From NCBI RefSeq assembly GCF_036898095.1, contig NC_090739.1, positions 103,980,752 through 104,044,751 of the forward strand: DNA of 64,000 nt. Reading direction: 5' to 3'. The notes under the pieces are model-generated. The model searched no databases and had not been told where the DNA came from. It saw nothing but the letters and a program-made list of their open reading frames with translations. Source of the stretch: Palaemon carinicauda. Lineage: Eukaryota; Arthropoda; Malacostraca; Decapoda; Palaemonidae. Numbering within the stretch: the stretch's first letter is position 1; each line of letters begins with the position of its first letter. Shown in pieces: positions 33,437-43,880 of the stretch. Made by a program: the position numbers and the translations under genes.

Positions 33437-35092
33437 TCAAAAGTGAGTTAGGCAAACATCATCGAATTGAGAAACTACACGACAAATCTGCAATTTCTTT
33501 GGATGGTATTTGTCGATGAAGTCGACCACGTCTTGATATTTTCCTAACACCTCTTTTATTTGCGCTGAACCTAACACATGTTCTACCTCCTCGCTCTCTT
33601 CCTCGTCATGACTCATGTGCTCTGACATAGCATGGAGTTCCTTGAGCTCATCCGTCGTCAGTTCGTCGTGATGTTCGGCGACGAGTTCCGTAACGTCATC
33701 TGCGTCTACCTCCAGACCCATGGACTTGCCAAGGGAGACGATTTCCTCTACGGCTTCCGCTGCACCAACCACGGGATCAGGTTCGGGGTCAAAACCCTCG
33801 AAATCTCGGGGAGAAACTGCATCAGGCCACAGCTTCTTCCATGCAGAATTGAGGGTCCGTCGAGTTAATCCCACCCAAGCCTGATCTATGATCTTCAAGC
33901 AGTGCACGATGTTGAAGTGGCCCCTCCAAAATTCACGCAAAGTTAAGTTGGTGCTTTGCGTGACATTAAAGCACTGCTTGAATAAGTGCTTGGTGTACAG
34001 CTTCTTAAAATTAGAGATGACTTGCTGGTCCATGGGCTGGAGGATAGAGGTGGTATTTGGTGGAAGATACAGCACCTTTATGAACTTGAATTCATCGAAG
34101 ATATCATCTTCAAGTCCGGGGGGGTGAGCGGGTGCATTGTCAAGGCATAGCAGGCACTTTAAAGGCAATTTCTGTTCATGAAGATACTTCTTCACAGAAG
34201 GGCCAAAAACTTGGTTTACCCATTGCACAAAGAATTGCCTAGTGACCCAGGCCTTCGAGTTGGATCGCCAGAAAACATGAAGCTGATCCTTATCGACGTT
34301 GTGTGCTTTAAAGGCCCTAGGGTTCTCAGAATGGTAAACAAGCAAGGGCTTGACTTTAAAGTCCCTGCTAGCGTTGGCACATAGAGCAAGAGTCAACCGA
34401 TCCTTCATTGGCTTATGCCCAGGCAATTTCTTCTCTTCAGCAGTGATGTAGGTTCGACTCGGCATCTTCTTCCAAAACAGCCCGGTTTCATCACAATTGA
34501 ACACCTGCTGCTCTACGTAGCCTTCTTCCTTTACGATCTTTTCGAAGTTCTTAACAAAGTCAGCTGCAGCCTTTGTGTCCGCACTAGCAGCCTCTCCGTG
34601 GCGAACAACTGAATGAATCCCGGACCGTTTCTTAAATTTCTCGAACCAGCCACGAGATGCCTTGAAATCATCTGAGGAAGGCTCGGTTGAACTCTCCCCA
34701 GCATCACCCCCAGAGCTCTCCTCCTTCAAGTCCGTAAAGATGGCGTGCGCCTTCTCGCAGATAACGGTTTCGGTGATGGTGTCGCCAACGATCTCTCTAT
34801 CCTTAATCCACACTAGTAGAAGTCGTTCCATCTCTTCTATGATAGGGGTACGGCGTTTGGAAATTATAGTGATCCCCTTGGAAGGTTTCACTGCTTTAAT
34901 AGCTTCCTTCTGTTTAAGGATTGTCGAGATCGTCGACATATTACGACCATACTGTTTAGCAAGTTCACTCACGCGGATGCCACGCTCATGTTTTTCAATA
35001 ATTTCCTGCTTAATTTCTATAGAAAGCATTTCCTTCTTCCTTTTCTCACCACTACCACTACCACTGGCAAAACTAAGCCTCTTGGGACCCAT
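33437..35092 (-). CDS. Tigger/pogo-family transposase, 551 aa, intact
   Basis: Cut-and-paste transposase acting in the nucleus on its own terminal repeats. The ORF is uninterrupted from ATG (35092) to TGA (33437). Residues 22-65 form a psq/CENP-B-type helix-turn-helix (ELAKQYGRNMSTISTIL). Residues about 80-165 form the second CENP-B/Tc5 DNA-binding unit (RGWFEKFKKRSGI). The DDE_1 catalytic core follows. Catalytic acids are present: D201 in FNCDETGLFW, D318 in LCLDNAPAHP and D355 in QPMDQQ, with the hallmark LPPNTTSILQP just before the third. The C-terminus is acidic, as in Tigger proteins. Length is typical of the family. The start was chosen because it opens with MGPKR, a common start in this family. 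It could alternatively be a domesticated CENP-B/jerky-like gene, but the flanking terminal repeats and TA sites argue for a transposon. Confidence 0.96.
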   Translation of the reverse strand: MGPKRLSFASGSGSGEKRKKEMLSIEIKQEIIEKHERGIRVSELAKQYGRNMSTISTILKQKEAIKAVKPSKGITIISKRRTPIIEEMERLLLVWIKDREIVGDTITETVICEKAHAIFTDLKEESSGGDAGESSTEPSSDDFKASRGWFEKFKKRSGIHSVVRHGEAASADTKAAADFVKNFEKIVKEEGYVEQQVFNCDETGLFWKKMPSRTYITAEEKKLPGHKPMKDRLTLALCANASRDFKVKPLLVYHSENPRAFKAHNVDKDQLHVFWRSNSKAWVTRQFFVQWVNQVFGPSVKKYLHEQKLPLKCLLCLDNAPAHPPGLEDDIFDEFKFIKVLYLPPNTTSILQPMDQQVISNFKKLYTKHLFKQCFNVTQSTNLTLREFWRGHFNIVHCLKIIDQAWVGLTRRTLNSAWKKLWPDAVSPRDFEGFDPEPDPVVGAAEAVEEIVSLGKSMGLEVDADDVTELVAEHHDELTTDELKELHAMSEHMSHDEEESEEVEHVLGSAQIKEVLGKYQDVVDFIDKYHPKKLQICRVVSQFDDVCLTHF

Positions 35093-35517
35093 ACTTTACG
35101 TAAATTATCGTTAATGGATGCACGTAAAAAATCACGATTAAAACACAGTTAATATCAGAACGCACAGAGCACAACCGCAAGAAGCCAACGAGAACAGAGG
35201 ACTGACCCAAGCCGCGCTAATTGAGCGTCCCTCCGAGGTCGATGTGCTGCCTTCTATCGGCGGAAATAAAAAACACTTCAGGCGCTATGAGCACCGACTA
35301 CGCGTACGAGTATTGTTTACTTCGGGTGTCGAAAAAAACATTCGGGTGTAGAGTCGGAACGTGTTCGAATTGTACTAAGCGTGTCGAAAAATTTGGATAC
35401 AATCGGTACGACGAAAATTGCTTACTTCGTGTGTCGAAATAAAATTCGGGTGTAGAGTAAAAAATTTGCTCGAATTTTACTTCGGATGTTGGAAAATTCG
35501 GATGTAGACACGTTCGG

Positions 35518-35534
35518 ATGTAGAGGTTCCACTG
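35518..35534. repeat. Tigger right terminal inverted repeat
   Basis: ATGTAGAGGTTCCACTG followed by TA. It is the inverted partner of 32711-32727 with one mismatch. Confidence 0.93.
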
Positions 35535-35536
35535 TA

Positions 35537-36955
35537 TTCACCTACTGTATAGATTTAATCTTATTCGCATCTTAATACTTTAGATGCAATATTACCAATG
35601 CAATGATGATACTGGTAATCTTATTAAGAATAGTATGTACTTATAAAACCATTGTTTAAAAAATGTGGTTGACATAAAAGCACCAATAATATATTATGTA
35701 TGGCTGTTAATATACTTTTGAATAATCATTCAAGCTGAACTTTGTCTTATCCATGTTGTTTTTCTCACAAAATCTGGTTATTAGTGTTGTTCTTCCTTCA
35801 GATGTTTTTAAGAACATAACAGCATGGTCAAGTTTAAGGTTAAAAAGTGTCTATTATTTTGATCTCTAGAGATGAAGTTGAATATGTTTGATACTCTCAT
35901 GATAATACCAAAAAGTGACTCTTATGTATCAAATTAACCATAAAGAGTCAGGTTATGACTTGAATGTGGAGAATATTTGGAATAACGATATTTTATTTTT
36001 CTTTCAGATGCGTTTATTTACCTGTACATTTGAAATCCAAAAGCCGAAGCCAGTAAACGAAAAAAAAAAAACTTTTGAGCGGGCAACCCGATTTCCCTAA
36101 TGACATGGAAAGGAGATGGAAGCTAAAAGAATGCTGATGGCATAAGATCAAGTTATTCATATCTAAATCAAAGCTGATAACTGGGATGGAGGCTGTAATA
36201 TCTAAGTAACTTCAGTTGAAAGATAAGTTAAAATTTTCATCATTTTAATTTTTTTCAGAAGTTTACACCTCAGTTAGGTAACAGAATAGGTAATAAATAT
36301 CTTTAGAAGGGAGCTTATGCACAGTGTACAGTATAGTGTTAAGCATAATAAACTATATGAAAAAGTGCAGTGCAGCAGGAATTCTTTTGAAAGTGAGATT
36401 GTTCTCAAATTATTTTGCTATAAGATGGTCATAAATTTTGTTATTACTATACATTATTAGTTTCATGTCTGTATACTGTCAGGTCATTCTAGATATACAA
36501 ATATTTCTCAAAAGGTAAATTCACAAAAAATCTTATCAGTGAAGCAGTATATAATATAAGGTATATAGTTTACTTTCACGATCATATATTTTAAACATTT
36601 TGCCTTAGGGACATAGAGAGCCATATTTCTTAAACATGTAGTATGATACAGGTCTAGTAATTACTAATTGTAATATTGCCTTGAAATTCATAACATTTTA
36701 GCCAAAAAAAAAGAGTAATATAGATTATTGTAGTCTAGTATTTCCCTTCCCATACGCTTCAAAATGAATCATAAACTAATTTTACCCCCTTGTTTGATGT
36801 TTGAGGAAAATCCAGCTGCTTGATTACTGTAACAAGTTATGTTTGATGGATATTACAGTTTTCCTTTCAGCGCTGAAGTATAACTATTTCTGTCAATAGA
36901 CCTAGACTTCCAGGTTCAATGGAAAATAACACAAGCCAACCAAATTACCAAATTA
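35537..36955. other. Non-coding stretch, no recognised feature
   Basis: AT-rich flank between the Tigger element and DIRS-e. No frames of interest, no repeats, no RNA gene seen. Confidence 0.55.
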
Positions 36956-37256
36956 TTTTCTGGGTCGACCTGTGACGCCCGGTGAAAAGGGTCCTTCTTT
37001 ACACTTTTCTGATATAAATCTTCCAAATATACCAGAGAAAGATAAAAGCATGGAATGCAGAGGTTACTACCCTCGCGCGAGCACCTTGTGGTTGTCGTGT
37101 ATACATCAGGGGCGTGTGAAAACCACTATTCACAGGCTGTCTTCCATTTAGATAATTCCTTCATCAAAGGGAAGGGCCGTAACAGAGGCCCTAGAAACCA
37201 CACTTGGACCACGCCACCGACACCCAACACGAGCGCCCTCTAGGTCATCCTTCTGT
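36956..37256 (+). repeat. DIRS-e left inverted terminal repeat
   Basis: Inverted match to 50845-51169 through GTGACGCCCGGTGAAAAGGG, CATGGAATGCAGAGGTTACT and CACCGACACCCAACACGAGC to CATCCTTCTG, with only scattered mismatches and small indels. Confidence 0.92.
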
Positions 37257-38620
37257 TTTGGACTTGCACGCTTAGTCGTTTTTGTTTGTGTTCTTGTGTT
37301 TTTTCCCGTTTTTGGCTTTAATTCATCATGAATGACGCTGCTACTTCACCTTTACCAATGTTAAGTACCATAGTTTGTTTTGACAGCATTTTACAGTACT
37401 GGGCATTTTTTCTCTTTCCAGTAATGTGGATTTTAAATTTGGGAGCAGCTTGGCCTTCCTCGGCGTCGGCAGCCATTGTGGCGTTGTTCGCTTCGCTGGT
37501 ATTTCAAGTTAATATTGCCCATCTTGTACTCTGTCATCTAGGTTATATCACTTACGATTTGTGACCATTATTATTATCATTATTTTATTATTGTTTTTAC
37601 TATGGTATTTTTTGCTAGCAAGTCCAATTTGGATGAACGAAGAATAACGTTCTTGGCTTTATTATAGTTTAAGTACCCGCCTCGGGAAGGCGGTCATTTT
37701 TAGACTATATCTTTATATTTATCTGTTACGCAGTCGTTATTCTTCGTTCATGGTTATTACAATTTTATTATTATTCTTATATCATATTATTGTGTGCTTT
37801 TGGTTCTTTATAATGTAACCATGAGAGCGTGAGCATGGAGTTCTCGTTTTCTGTTACTACAGTTACGAGTTACCCTTTCTCTCGTTTTCTTTCTTAATCT
37901 CGAGTAAGAGAGGTGGATTTCCCTTTTACCGTTTTATACGCTCACGAGTTATCCCTCCCCCCTCTCCTTCTACGGGTTTATGATATTTACGTTTTATTTA
38001 TGTGGTTACTGTTAATATAGCTAGCATTATTAATAGGTCCCGTTCGTGTATGAGTCATTATTTTGGGCTCGCTTTATGCCGCCACCCATAGTTCCGTTCT
38101 CTCCCCGCTCCGCCTTGGGAGTAGGTTCGGAACGTTCATCCTCTCCGCCTTGAGTTCTACTCCGCTATAATGGATACTCATTGAGTTGGAAACTAGTCAG
38201 ATATTTGGAGTGCAACGGTGAACCCCTGCACTCGGACTCCGGCTTCGGCCTTATGCACAAGAACCTTTTTCATGATTAATCACAATTTCATCATTACGGA
38301 CCTTTTTCACCGGATCTCCGGCTTCACCGGAGATCACACAGACGGTCAGCATTGAGGTTAACATTATCTTACCGCTGATGTTTATAGTTACATGTTACGT
38401 GGTTACAGACCTGTCACTGCATCCTCGGCTCGTCCGTGAATCCGCAGTGTACATTAGTTTATTCTGATTTTGCTTTAATATATTAACTTGTAGCTCTAGC
38501 TATCAATTATAGAACCATGTTATGCACACATAATTAATGTTATCTAGATTCTTTTGGTTGATCTGTTCACTGACCAGAGTCTCAAGGAACATCCAGACTT
38601 ATGTCTCCTTTCTTTTACAG
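37257..38620 (+). other. DIRS-e leader region
   Basis: Non-coding between the left terminal repeat and the first gag segment. It ends in a strong polypyrimidine tract plus CAG (38601-38620), a splice acceptor immediately before gag-like coding sequence, so part of this leader may be an intron. An ATG frame at 37328-37564 has no motif. Confidence 0.5.
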
Positions 38621-40787
38621 AAGGTCCGCTGCGCTGCCAAGGGCTGACCCGCTGCCTTTAATGATCCCCTGGGCCATGACCAATGCCGGTCCCATGCGCA
38701 TTGCGCCATATCCTTCTCTCGGGGACCGGGACAAGGCCCCTACATGGTATGGTTCCCGGAGTCATGCACGCTCTGCTACGAGCTGTCCTCCCTACTCCTG
38801 AACGATGATGTAAGTTGGTTCTAGTTTGTTCCTTTTGGTATCCTTTGGCAATGATTTAATTTGTTCTTTATATATGTATACATCGCTTATTGCGGAGAAC
38901 GGTCTTCTCCTTCATCACTAATCCCCTCACCTCTTTCAGACTGATGATGGATCTCTACTACTGCGGCAGTTCCACCGGAGACAGCGGCCCCGTTAATTGA
39001 GGCGGTTAAGGCAACCATTCCAACGGAAGAGGAAGCTTTATTGGCGGGGGACGTGTCCTCTCAAGATTTGGACGTCGAACCCATGGATGAGCAGGTAGGT
39101 GGTGATGAGTTGGTGGACCCCCTTTTATCTCTCACTCCTTCCTCTACCTCTTCCTTCCACGGCTTTGATAAGCCTACGGCTTCTCCTCGGGATCCCTTCG
39201 TTCCTGTACGACCCAAGGTGAAGCCACTACGTACCTTTAGGCCTTCAGATTTGCCATTATCTGCGTCACCGGTCCCTGGACCCTCAAAGGATCCTGATGT
39301 TCATATTACTTTGCATAAAACCGTGACTGCTAAAAAGACGAAGTCCGCTAAGTCTAGGGCTTCATCAGCGGGTCGTGCTCAGGATCCCTCCTTCCCCGCC
39401 GGCCTGATCAGGGATATTGTTAAAGAGCAGATACAACAGCAGATACAACAACATTCCAGGGCAAGCCAAGGAGCTATGACGGAGCTCAAAGATATGGTGG
39501 CGAATCTGATCCGTTCAGGAACTCAGATGCCTCCCCCTTCAGCCCCAGACGCATCGAAGTTACCCCCCTTCGATAAAAACAACCCATGGAGGTTTGCCTT
39601 ACATGCTCCATATATAGATGGTACCATAACTCTGGATGGCATAGGCACCCGCCCTCTAGAGGACCTAGAATTTTACCCTCTGGGACTAGAATTCCCATTC
39701 AACGGCTTCGTCCGTTTGAAAGAGCATGCCTTGGTTAGGTTAGACAAGGTACCGAAGGAAACGGTAATATTTCCTAAAGAGCAGGCCCAAGCTGTCCAAG
39801 CTCACCCCACACAAAGGGGCCTACACCATATTTACAACTGCTCCCGTTATTACCTTATCTATTACGGATAAATTGACAGATCTTACTATTCAAGCTGTCA
39901 AAGAAGGTTCTGCCATGCCGGCTCTTAAAGAGACGGACCCCACCTCCATGCTCATCCCGAGTACCTCTACTACCTGGGACGGTGCTTCCTCTACTTTCAC
40001 AGTAGGGAAGTTAGACCCAGACTGCGCCTCTACTCTGTTTTCCGAGAAGCTTCCCAAATTACCGGAGAATCTTCTCAAGACTGAGTTTGAGGCACGGAAT
40101 AGGTTAGCTAGGTCTCTCCACTCCATTACCTTCACGGAGTCCCTAGCCTCGTTTTATCCGACTGAGACCTTGTTTCGGATATTCATGAAGAACCTGTCCC
40201 TGTCCTACCAAATCGACCTACACGATTTCTGGTCTGCTCGGGTTAGTTGCAGGAAATACGTTCTGTCTGAGGCCTCTATCAGACATGAACCGAACAGGCT
40301 GATAGCTTCCTCCTGCTGGGGTAAAACCCTCTTCCCTCAAGAGGAGGTGAACAAGGTTCTGCAAGACGCTGCGAGAGCAAACCAAAATTTGCACGTGAGG
40401 TGGGGCCTCACTGCCAAAAAGAAGGTTGAAGCCCAAAAGCAAGTTTTCTTCAAGAAGAAGCAGAGATTTACCCCTTACAAGACGAATCGGGGTCACTACC
40501 ATCAATCGTCAGTTACCCACTCGTCATCACAGTCTCCCTTTGCTTCGACGTCTCTGCATCCGAATCCCCCTCAACAGGTGGTCTACCTCACTGCTCCCCC
40601 AGGTACACAACCCAACCCCGTTTGGATGCCCTCGCCTGCATACAACCCTAGCTACGAATCCTCAGGTTCCTTTCGTGGACACCAGAGAGGAAGCTACAGG
40701 GGTAGAAGACAGTTCCACCAACGAGGCGGACCTAGGACAAGGGGTGCTCGGGGAGGGAAAGGACCTAGATTCACTCCCTCGCAATGA
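38621..40787 (+). pseudogene. DIRS-e gag-like ORF, probably spliced, frameshifted
   Basis: The segment 38621-38809 follows an acceptor (TTTCTTTTACAG). It reads a Cys/His block, GHDQCRSHAHCAIS then WFPESCTLCYELS, comparable with the Cys block of DIRS-d gag, and ends at a donor (GATGAT|GTAAGT, 38810). The next acceptor is CTCTTTCAG at 38939. The long part continues in 38948-39871, with a coiled EQIQQQIQQHSRASQGAM region and FDKNNPWRFALHAPY, then after a one-base frame change near 39815 in 39873-40787. It ends in a Gly/Arg-rich RGG-type tail (HQRGSYRGRRQFHQRGG). A TGA at 38645 and an indel near 38955 also break it. Gag role is inferred by position. Confidence 0.72.
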
Positions 40788-40799
40788 TGTGGTCCCGGT

Positions 40800-42650
40800 A
40801 GGGGGGAGACTTTACCAATTTCGAGACCATTGGACCTTCAGTCCGTGGGCTCACAGCATAATCTCCAAAGGTTTGGGGTGAAAATGGTCACAAGGTTCTC
40901 CTCCTCCACCAGTGACCTTCTTCCAGAAACCCACTCCAATCCTGAAGGAGTACACCACAGAGTTACTCAAGAAGAAAGCAATCAAACGGGTTCGATCACT
41001 GAAGTTCCAAGGCCGCCTGTTCACAGTTCCGAAGAAAGGCTCGTCGGCATTGAGAGTGGTCCTGGACTTGTCAGAGCTAAACCCTTACATTCTCTGCGAC
41101 AAGTTCCGGATGTTGACTATCTCTCAGGTACGGACCTTACTTCCCCGTGGGGCCGTCACCACCTCTATCGATCTTACCGATGCCTATTATCATGTACCAA
41201 TAGCTTGAAACTTCTCTCCTTATCTAGGTTTCCACCTAGGCAGGAAAGCCTTTGCGTTCAAAGTCATGCCCTTCGGCCTCAACATTGCTCCCAGGATATT
41301 CACGAAACTGGGAGAGGCAGTGTTAGAACAACTCAGGAACCAAGGGATACAGATCATTGCTTATCTGGACGATTGGCTCATTTGGGCCCGGTCGGCCCTG
41401 GAATGCAACAGAACTACGAAGAAAGTACTTCGATTTCTCGCCAACCTGGGATTTCGGGTCAATCTCCAAAAGTCCCGCCTGCAACCATCAGGCCACTTCG
41501 AATGGTTAGGCATTCAGTGGGACCTTTCAAAGCACAAGCTGTCTCTTCCTTCCAAAAAAGTAAGAGAAATAGCTTCCAAGATCAAGAATTTTCTTAAACA
41601 CGAACAGGTGTCCAGAAGAGCCTTAGCCTCGGCCTTCTCCAATTCGCTTCAGTAACAGATCTCCTATTAAAAGCCAAACTCAAAGACATCAATCGAGTTT
41701 GGAGAAAGAGAGCTACAGTACCTTTAAGAGACAAATCGGTTCCTCTACAATTCCCACCTCCACAAGTGACAATTCATACAGACGCGTCTCTGAGTGGATG
41801 GGGGGGGGGGGGGGTTACTCCGAACATCAGATGTTTCAGGGCTCTTGGTCACCCGCCATGAAACAGTTCCATATCAATGTTCTCAAAGCCATGGCAGTGT
41901 TCTTGACCCTGAAGAGACTCTCTCCTCCGAGGTCAACCCACATCAGAGTAGTGTCAGACAGCACAGCCGTAGTACACTGCGTCAGCAGAGGAGGATCCAA
42001 GTCACCCAACCTGAATCAGATCCTGGTCACTATCTTCGCCTTGGCAACAGAAAAGAACTGGTTCCTGTCAGCAACTCACCTAGCGGGAGTCCAGAATGTG
42101 ATAGCGGACTCACTATCCAGGACGAAACCACTGGAATCAGAATGGTCTCTAGACATAATTTCATTCCGGTGGATACTCAGTCCAGAATGTGATAGCGGAC
42201 TCACTATCCAGGACGAAACCACTGGAATCAGAATGGTCTCCAGACATAATTTCATTCCGTTGGATACTCAGGCTGGTTCCGGGCCTCCAGGTAGATCTAT
42301 TCGCAACTCAGATGAATCTCAAACTTCCTTGTTATGTGACCCCAAACCTGGACCTTCAGGCTTATGCCATGGACGCATTAACCCTGGATTGGAACCATTG
42401 GAAGAAGATTTACCTATTTCCCCCAGTGAATCTTCTAATGAAAGTTTTACACAAACTACGCTCCTTCCGGGGGGCAGTGGCTTTAGTAGCACCTCACTGG
42501 CCAAAGATCAGTTGGTTTCCTCTCCTCCTCGAGTTGAAACTCCGTCCCTTCCGGATCCCATTCCCCAAACTGACCCAAGTAATCCAAACTCAGACTGTGT
42601 CAGATTCCTCAAGGATAGCCAAAACCCTAACTTTGTGGACTTCATGAAGT
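40800..42650 (+). pseudogene. DIRS-e reverse transcriptase-RNase H, multiply broken
   Basis: RT blocks in one frame from 40800: LKKKAIKRV, FTVPKKGSSALRVVLDLSEL, TSIDLTDAYYHVPIA (first Asp), KVMPFGLNIAPRIFTKLGEA and IAYLDDWLIWA with the YLDD box intact. In-frame TGA codons occur at 40879 and 41206. The frame changes near 41640, and RNase H starts as VTIHTDASLSGWGG. A run of 15 G at 41800-41814 shifts it again, to QMFQGSWSP, KAMAVFLTLKRL, VVSDSTAVVHCVSRGG and LAGVQNVIADSLSR. A 91-bp tandem duplication at 42091 repeats IADSLSR and shifts the frame once more, to LQVDLFATQMN and LFPPVNLLMKVL, ending near 42647. Confidence 0.88.
42091..42272. repeat. 91-bp tandem duplication inside DIRS-e RNase H
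   Basis: CCAGAATGTGATAGCGGACT starts at 42091 and again at 42182. The two copies differ at only two or three bases, so the event is recent relative to other lesions. 91 is not divisible by three, so it is a frameshift. Confidence 0.96.
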
Positions 42651-43609
42651 TTGCAGCTCGTAGAGACGCAAACATTGACCCGGAAAACGTTCTCTTCATC
42701 GAATCAGACAAAAGGGACTCGACAATTCGTCAATATGATTCGGCCGTTAAGAAAATAGCAGATTTCCTAAAGAATTCAGACCATACTCGTATGTCTCCGA
42801 ATTTAGCCATCTCTTTCTTTAGGTTCCTATTTGACAAAGGCCTAGCAGCTAGCACTATAACCACCATCAAGTCAGCTTTGAAGAAGATCTTCCTTGTTGG
42901 GTTTAACATTAACCTAGCTGATTCCTATTTCTCATCTATTCCAAAAGCGTGTGCTAGGCCTCGACCTTTGGTTCGGCCACAAAAGGTCTCTTGGTCTCTG
43001 AACAATGTCCTTAAACTTGCGTCGGACACGGACAATGAGTCCTGCTCTTATATCACTCTTCTTAGGAAGACTTTATTTCTAACGGCTTTGGCCTCAGGTG
43101 CTAGAATATCAGAACTAGCAGCTCTCTCACGAAACCCGGAAAACATAGATTTCCTCCCTTCAGACGAAGTACTCCTTTCTCCAGACAGAGCTTTCCCAGC
43201 TAAAAATGAGGATCCGTAAAATAGGTGGTCCCCTTAGAAGATTATCCCTCTTCCCCAGGATCCTTCTCTGTGTCCAGTCACTACTCTCAGGGCCTTTATA
43301 GCTAGAACTGCCACCCGCTCGTCTGGCCCCTTGTTTATCAGGGAACAAGGAGGTACTATTTCCATTCAAGGTATCAGACAACAAATCCTCTACTTCATTA
43401 AACATGCTAATCCGGAATCATTTCCCCATGCTCATGATATACAGTTAGTAGCTACCTCCATCAATTACTTCCAGAACATGGACTTTGATGACCTTAAAAA
43501 ATATACGGGTTGGAAATCTCCTATGGTTTTTAAACGCCACTATCTAAAGAACTTACAGGCCCTTAAATACCCAACGGTTGCAGCGGGGAGTCTTATCTCT
43601 CCCCATTAA
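42605..43609 (+). pseudogene. DIRS-e tyrosine recombinase
   Basis: N-terminal part: STIRQYDSAVKKIADFL and ITTIKSALKKIFLVGF. Catalytic part: LFLTALASGARISELAAL (first Arg), then in-frame TAA 43217-43219 and TAG 43235-43237. The same frame then continues PSLCPVTTLRAF, HAHDIQLVATSINYF and WKSPMVFKRHYLKNL (catalytic Tyr present). The second box, normally HxxR, reads HDIQ at 43433-43444, a loss of a catalytic Arg. Ends at TAA 43607-43609. In the family it integrates the circular element DNA. This copy should be inactive. Confidence 0.88.
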
Positions 43610-43706
43610 TCTCTTCTTCTTCCTTTCTTCCATCTCTTCCCTTCTCCCTCCTACCCGCCACTCACACCACGTCACCACTCTCCTGGGTGGTTCGTTAGCC
43701 CTAAGA

Positions 43707-43880
43707 TTTTTCAATATTAAACTTACCCGATAATCATGTAGCTGTCAACTCCGTTGCCCGACAGAATTCTATGGAGGGATACGCCAGCTATCACAATACT
43801 AGAAGGGGGTGTATTTACCAGCGCCACCTGTGGCCAGGTACTCAAGTACTTCTTGTTGACACCTCCTCAATTATTCCTCT
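43707..43880 (+). repeat. DIRS-f left inverted terminal repeat
   Basis: Inverted match to 50221-50413 through ACCCGATAATCATGTAGCTG, CGACAGAATTCTATGGAGGG and CCACCTGTGGCCAGGTACTC to CTCAATTATTCCTC, essentially without mismatch beyond the extreme tip. Confidence 0.94.

Larger units (their letters stand above)
32711..35534 (-). mobile_element. Complete Tigger/pogo-type DNA transposon
   Basis: 2,824 bases bounded by 17-bp terminal inverted repeats (CAGTGGAATCTCTACAT against CAGTGGAACCTCTACAT, one mismatch) and flanked on both sides by TA. TA is the target duplication of the Tc1/mariner superfamily. It carries one uninterrupted minus-strand transposase ORF. Subterminal regions hold repeated TTCGGATGT-type words on both sides. 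Nothing in the sequence shows it to be dead. Confidence 0.95.

Noticed and set aside
33632..35114. Plus-strand frames opposite the Tigger transposase
   Set aside because: Antisense shadows of a clearly coding minus-strand ORF.
39790..39880. Programmed frameshift between the two DIRS-e gag frames
   Set aside because: The junction has no recognisable slippery site with structure, and the element has many other random lesions, so an ordinary indel is simpler.
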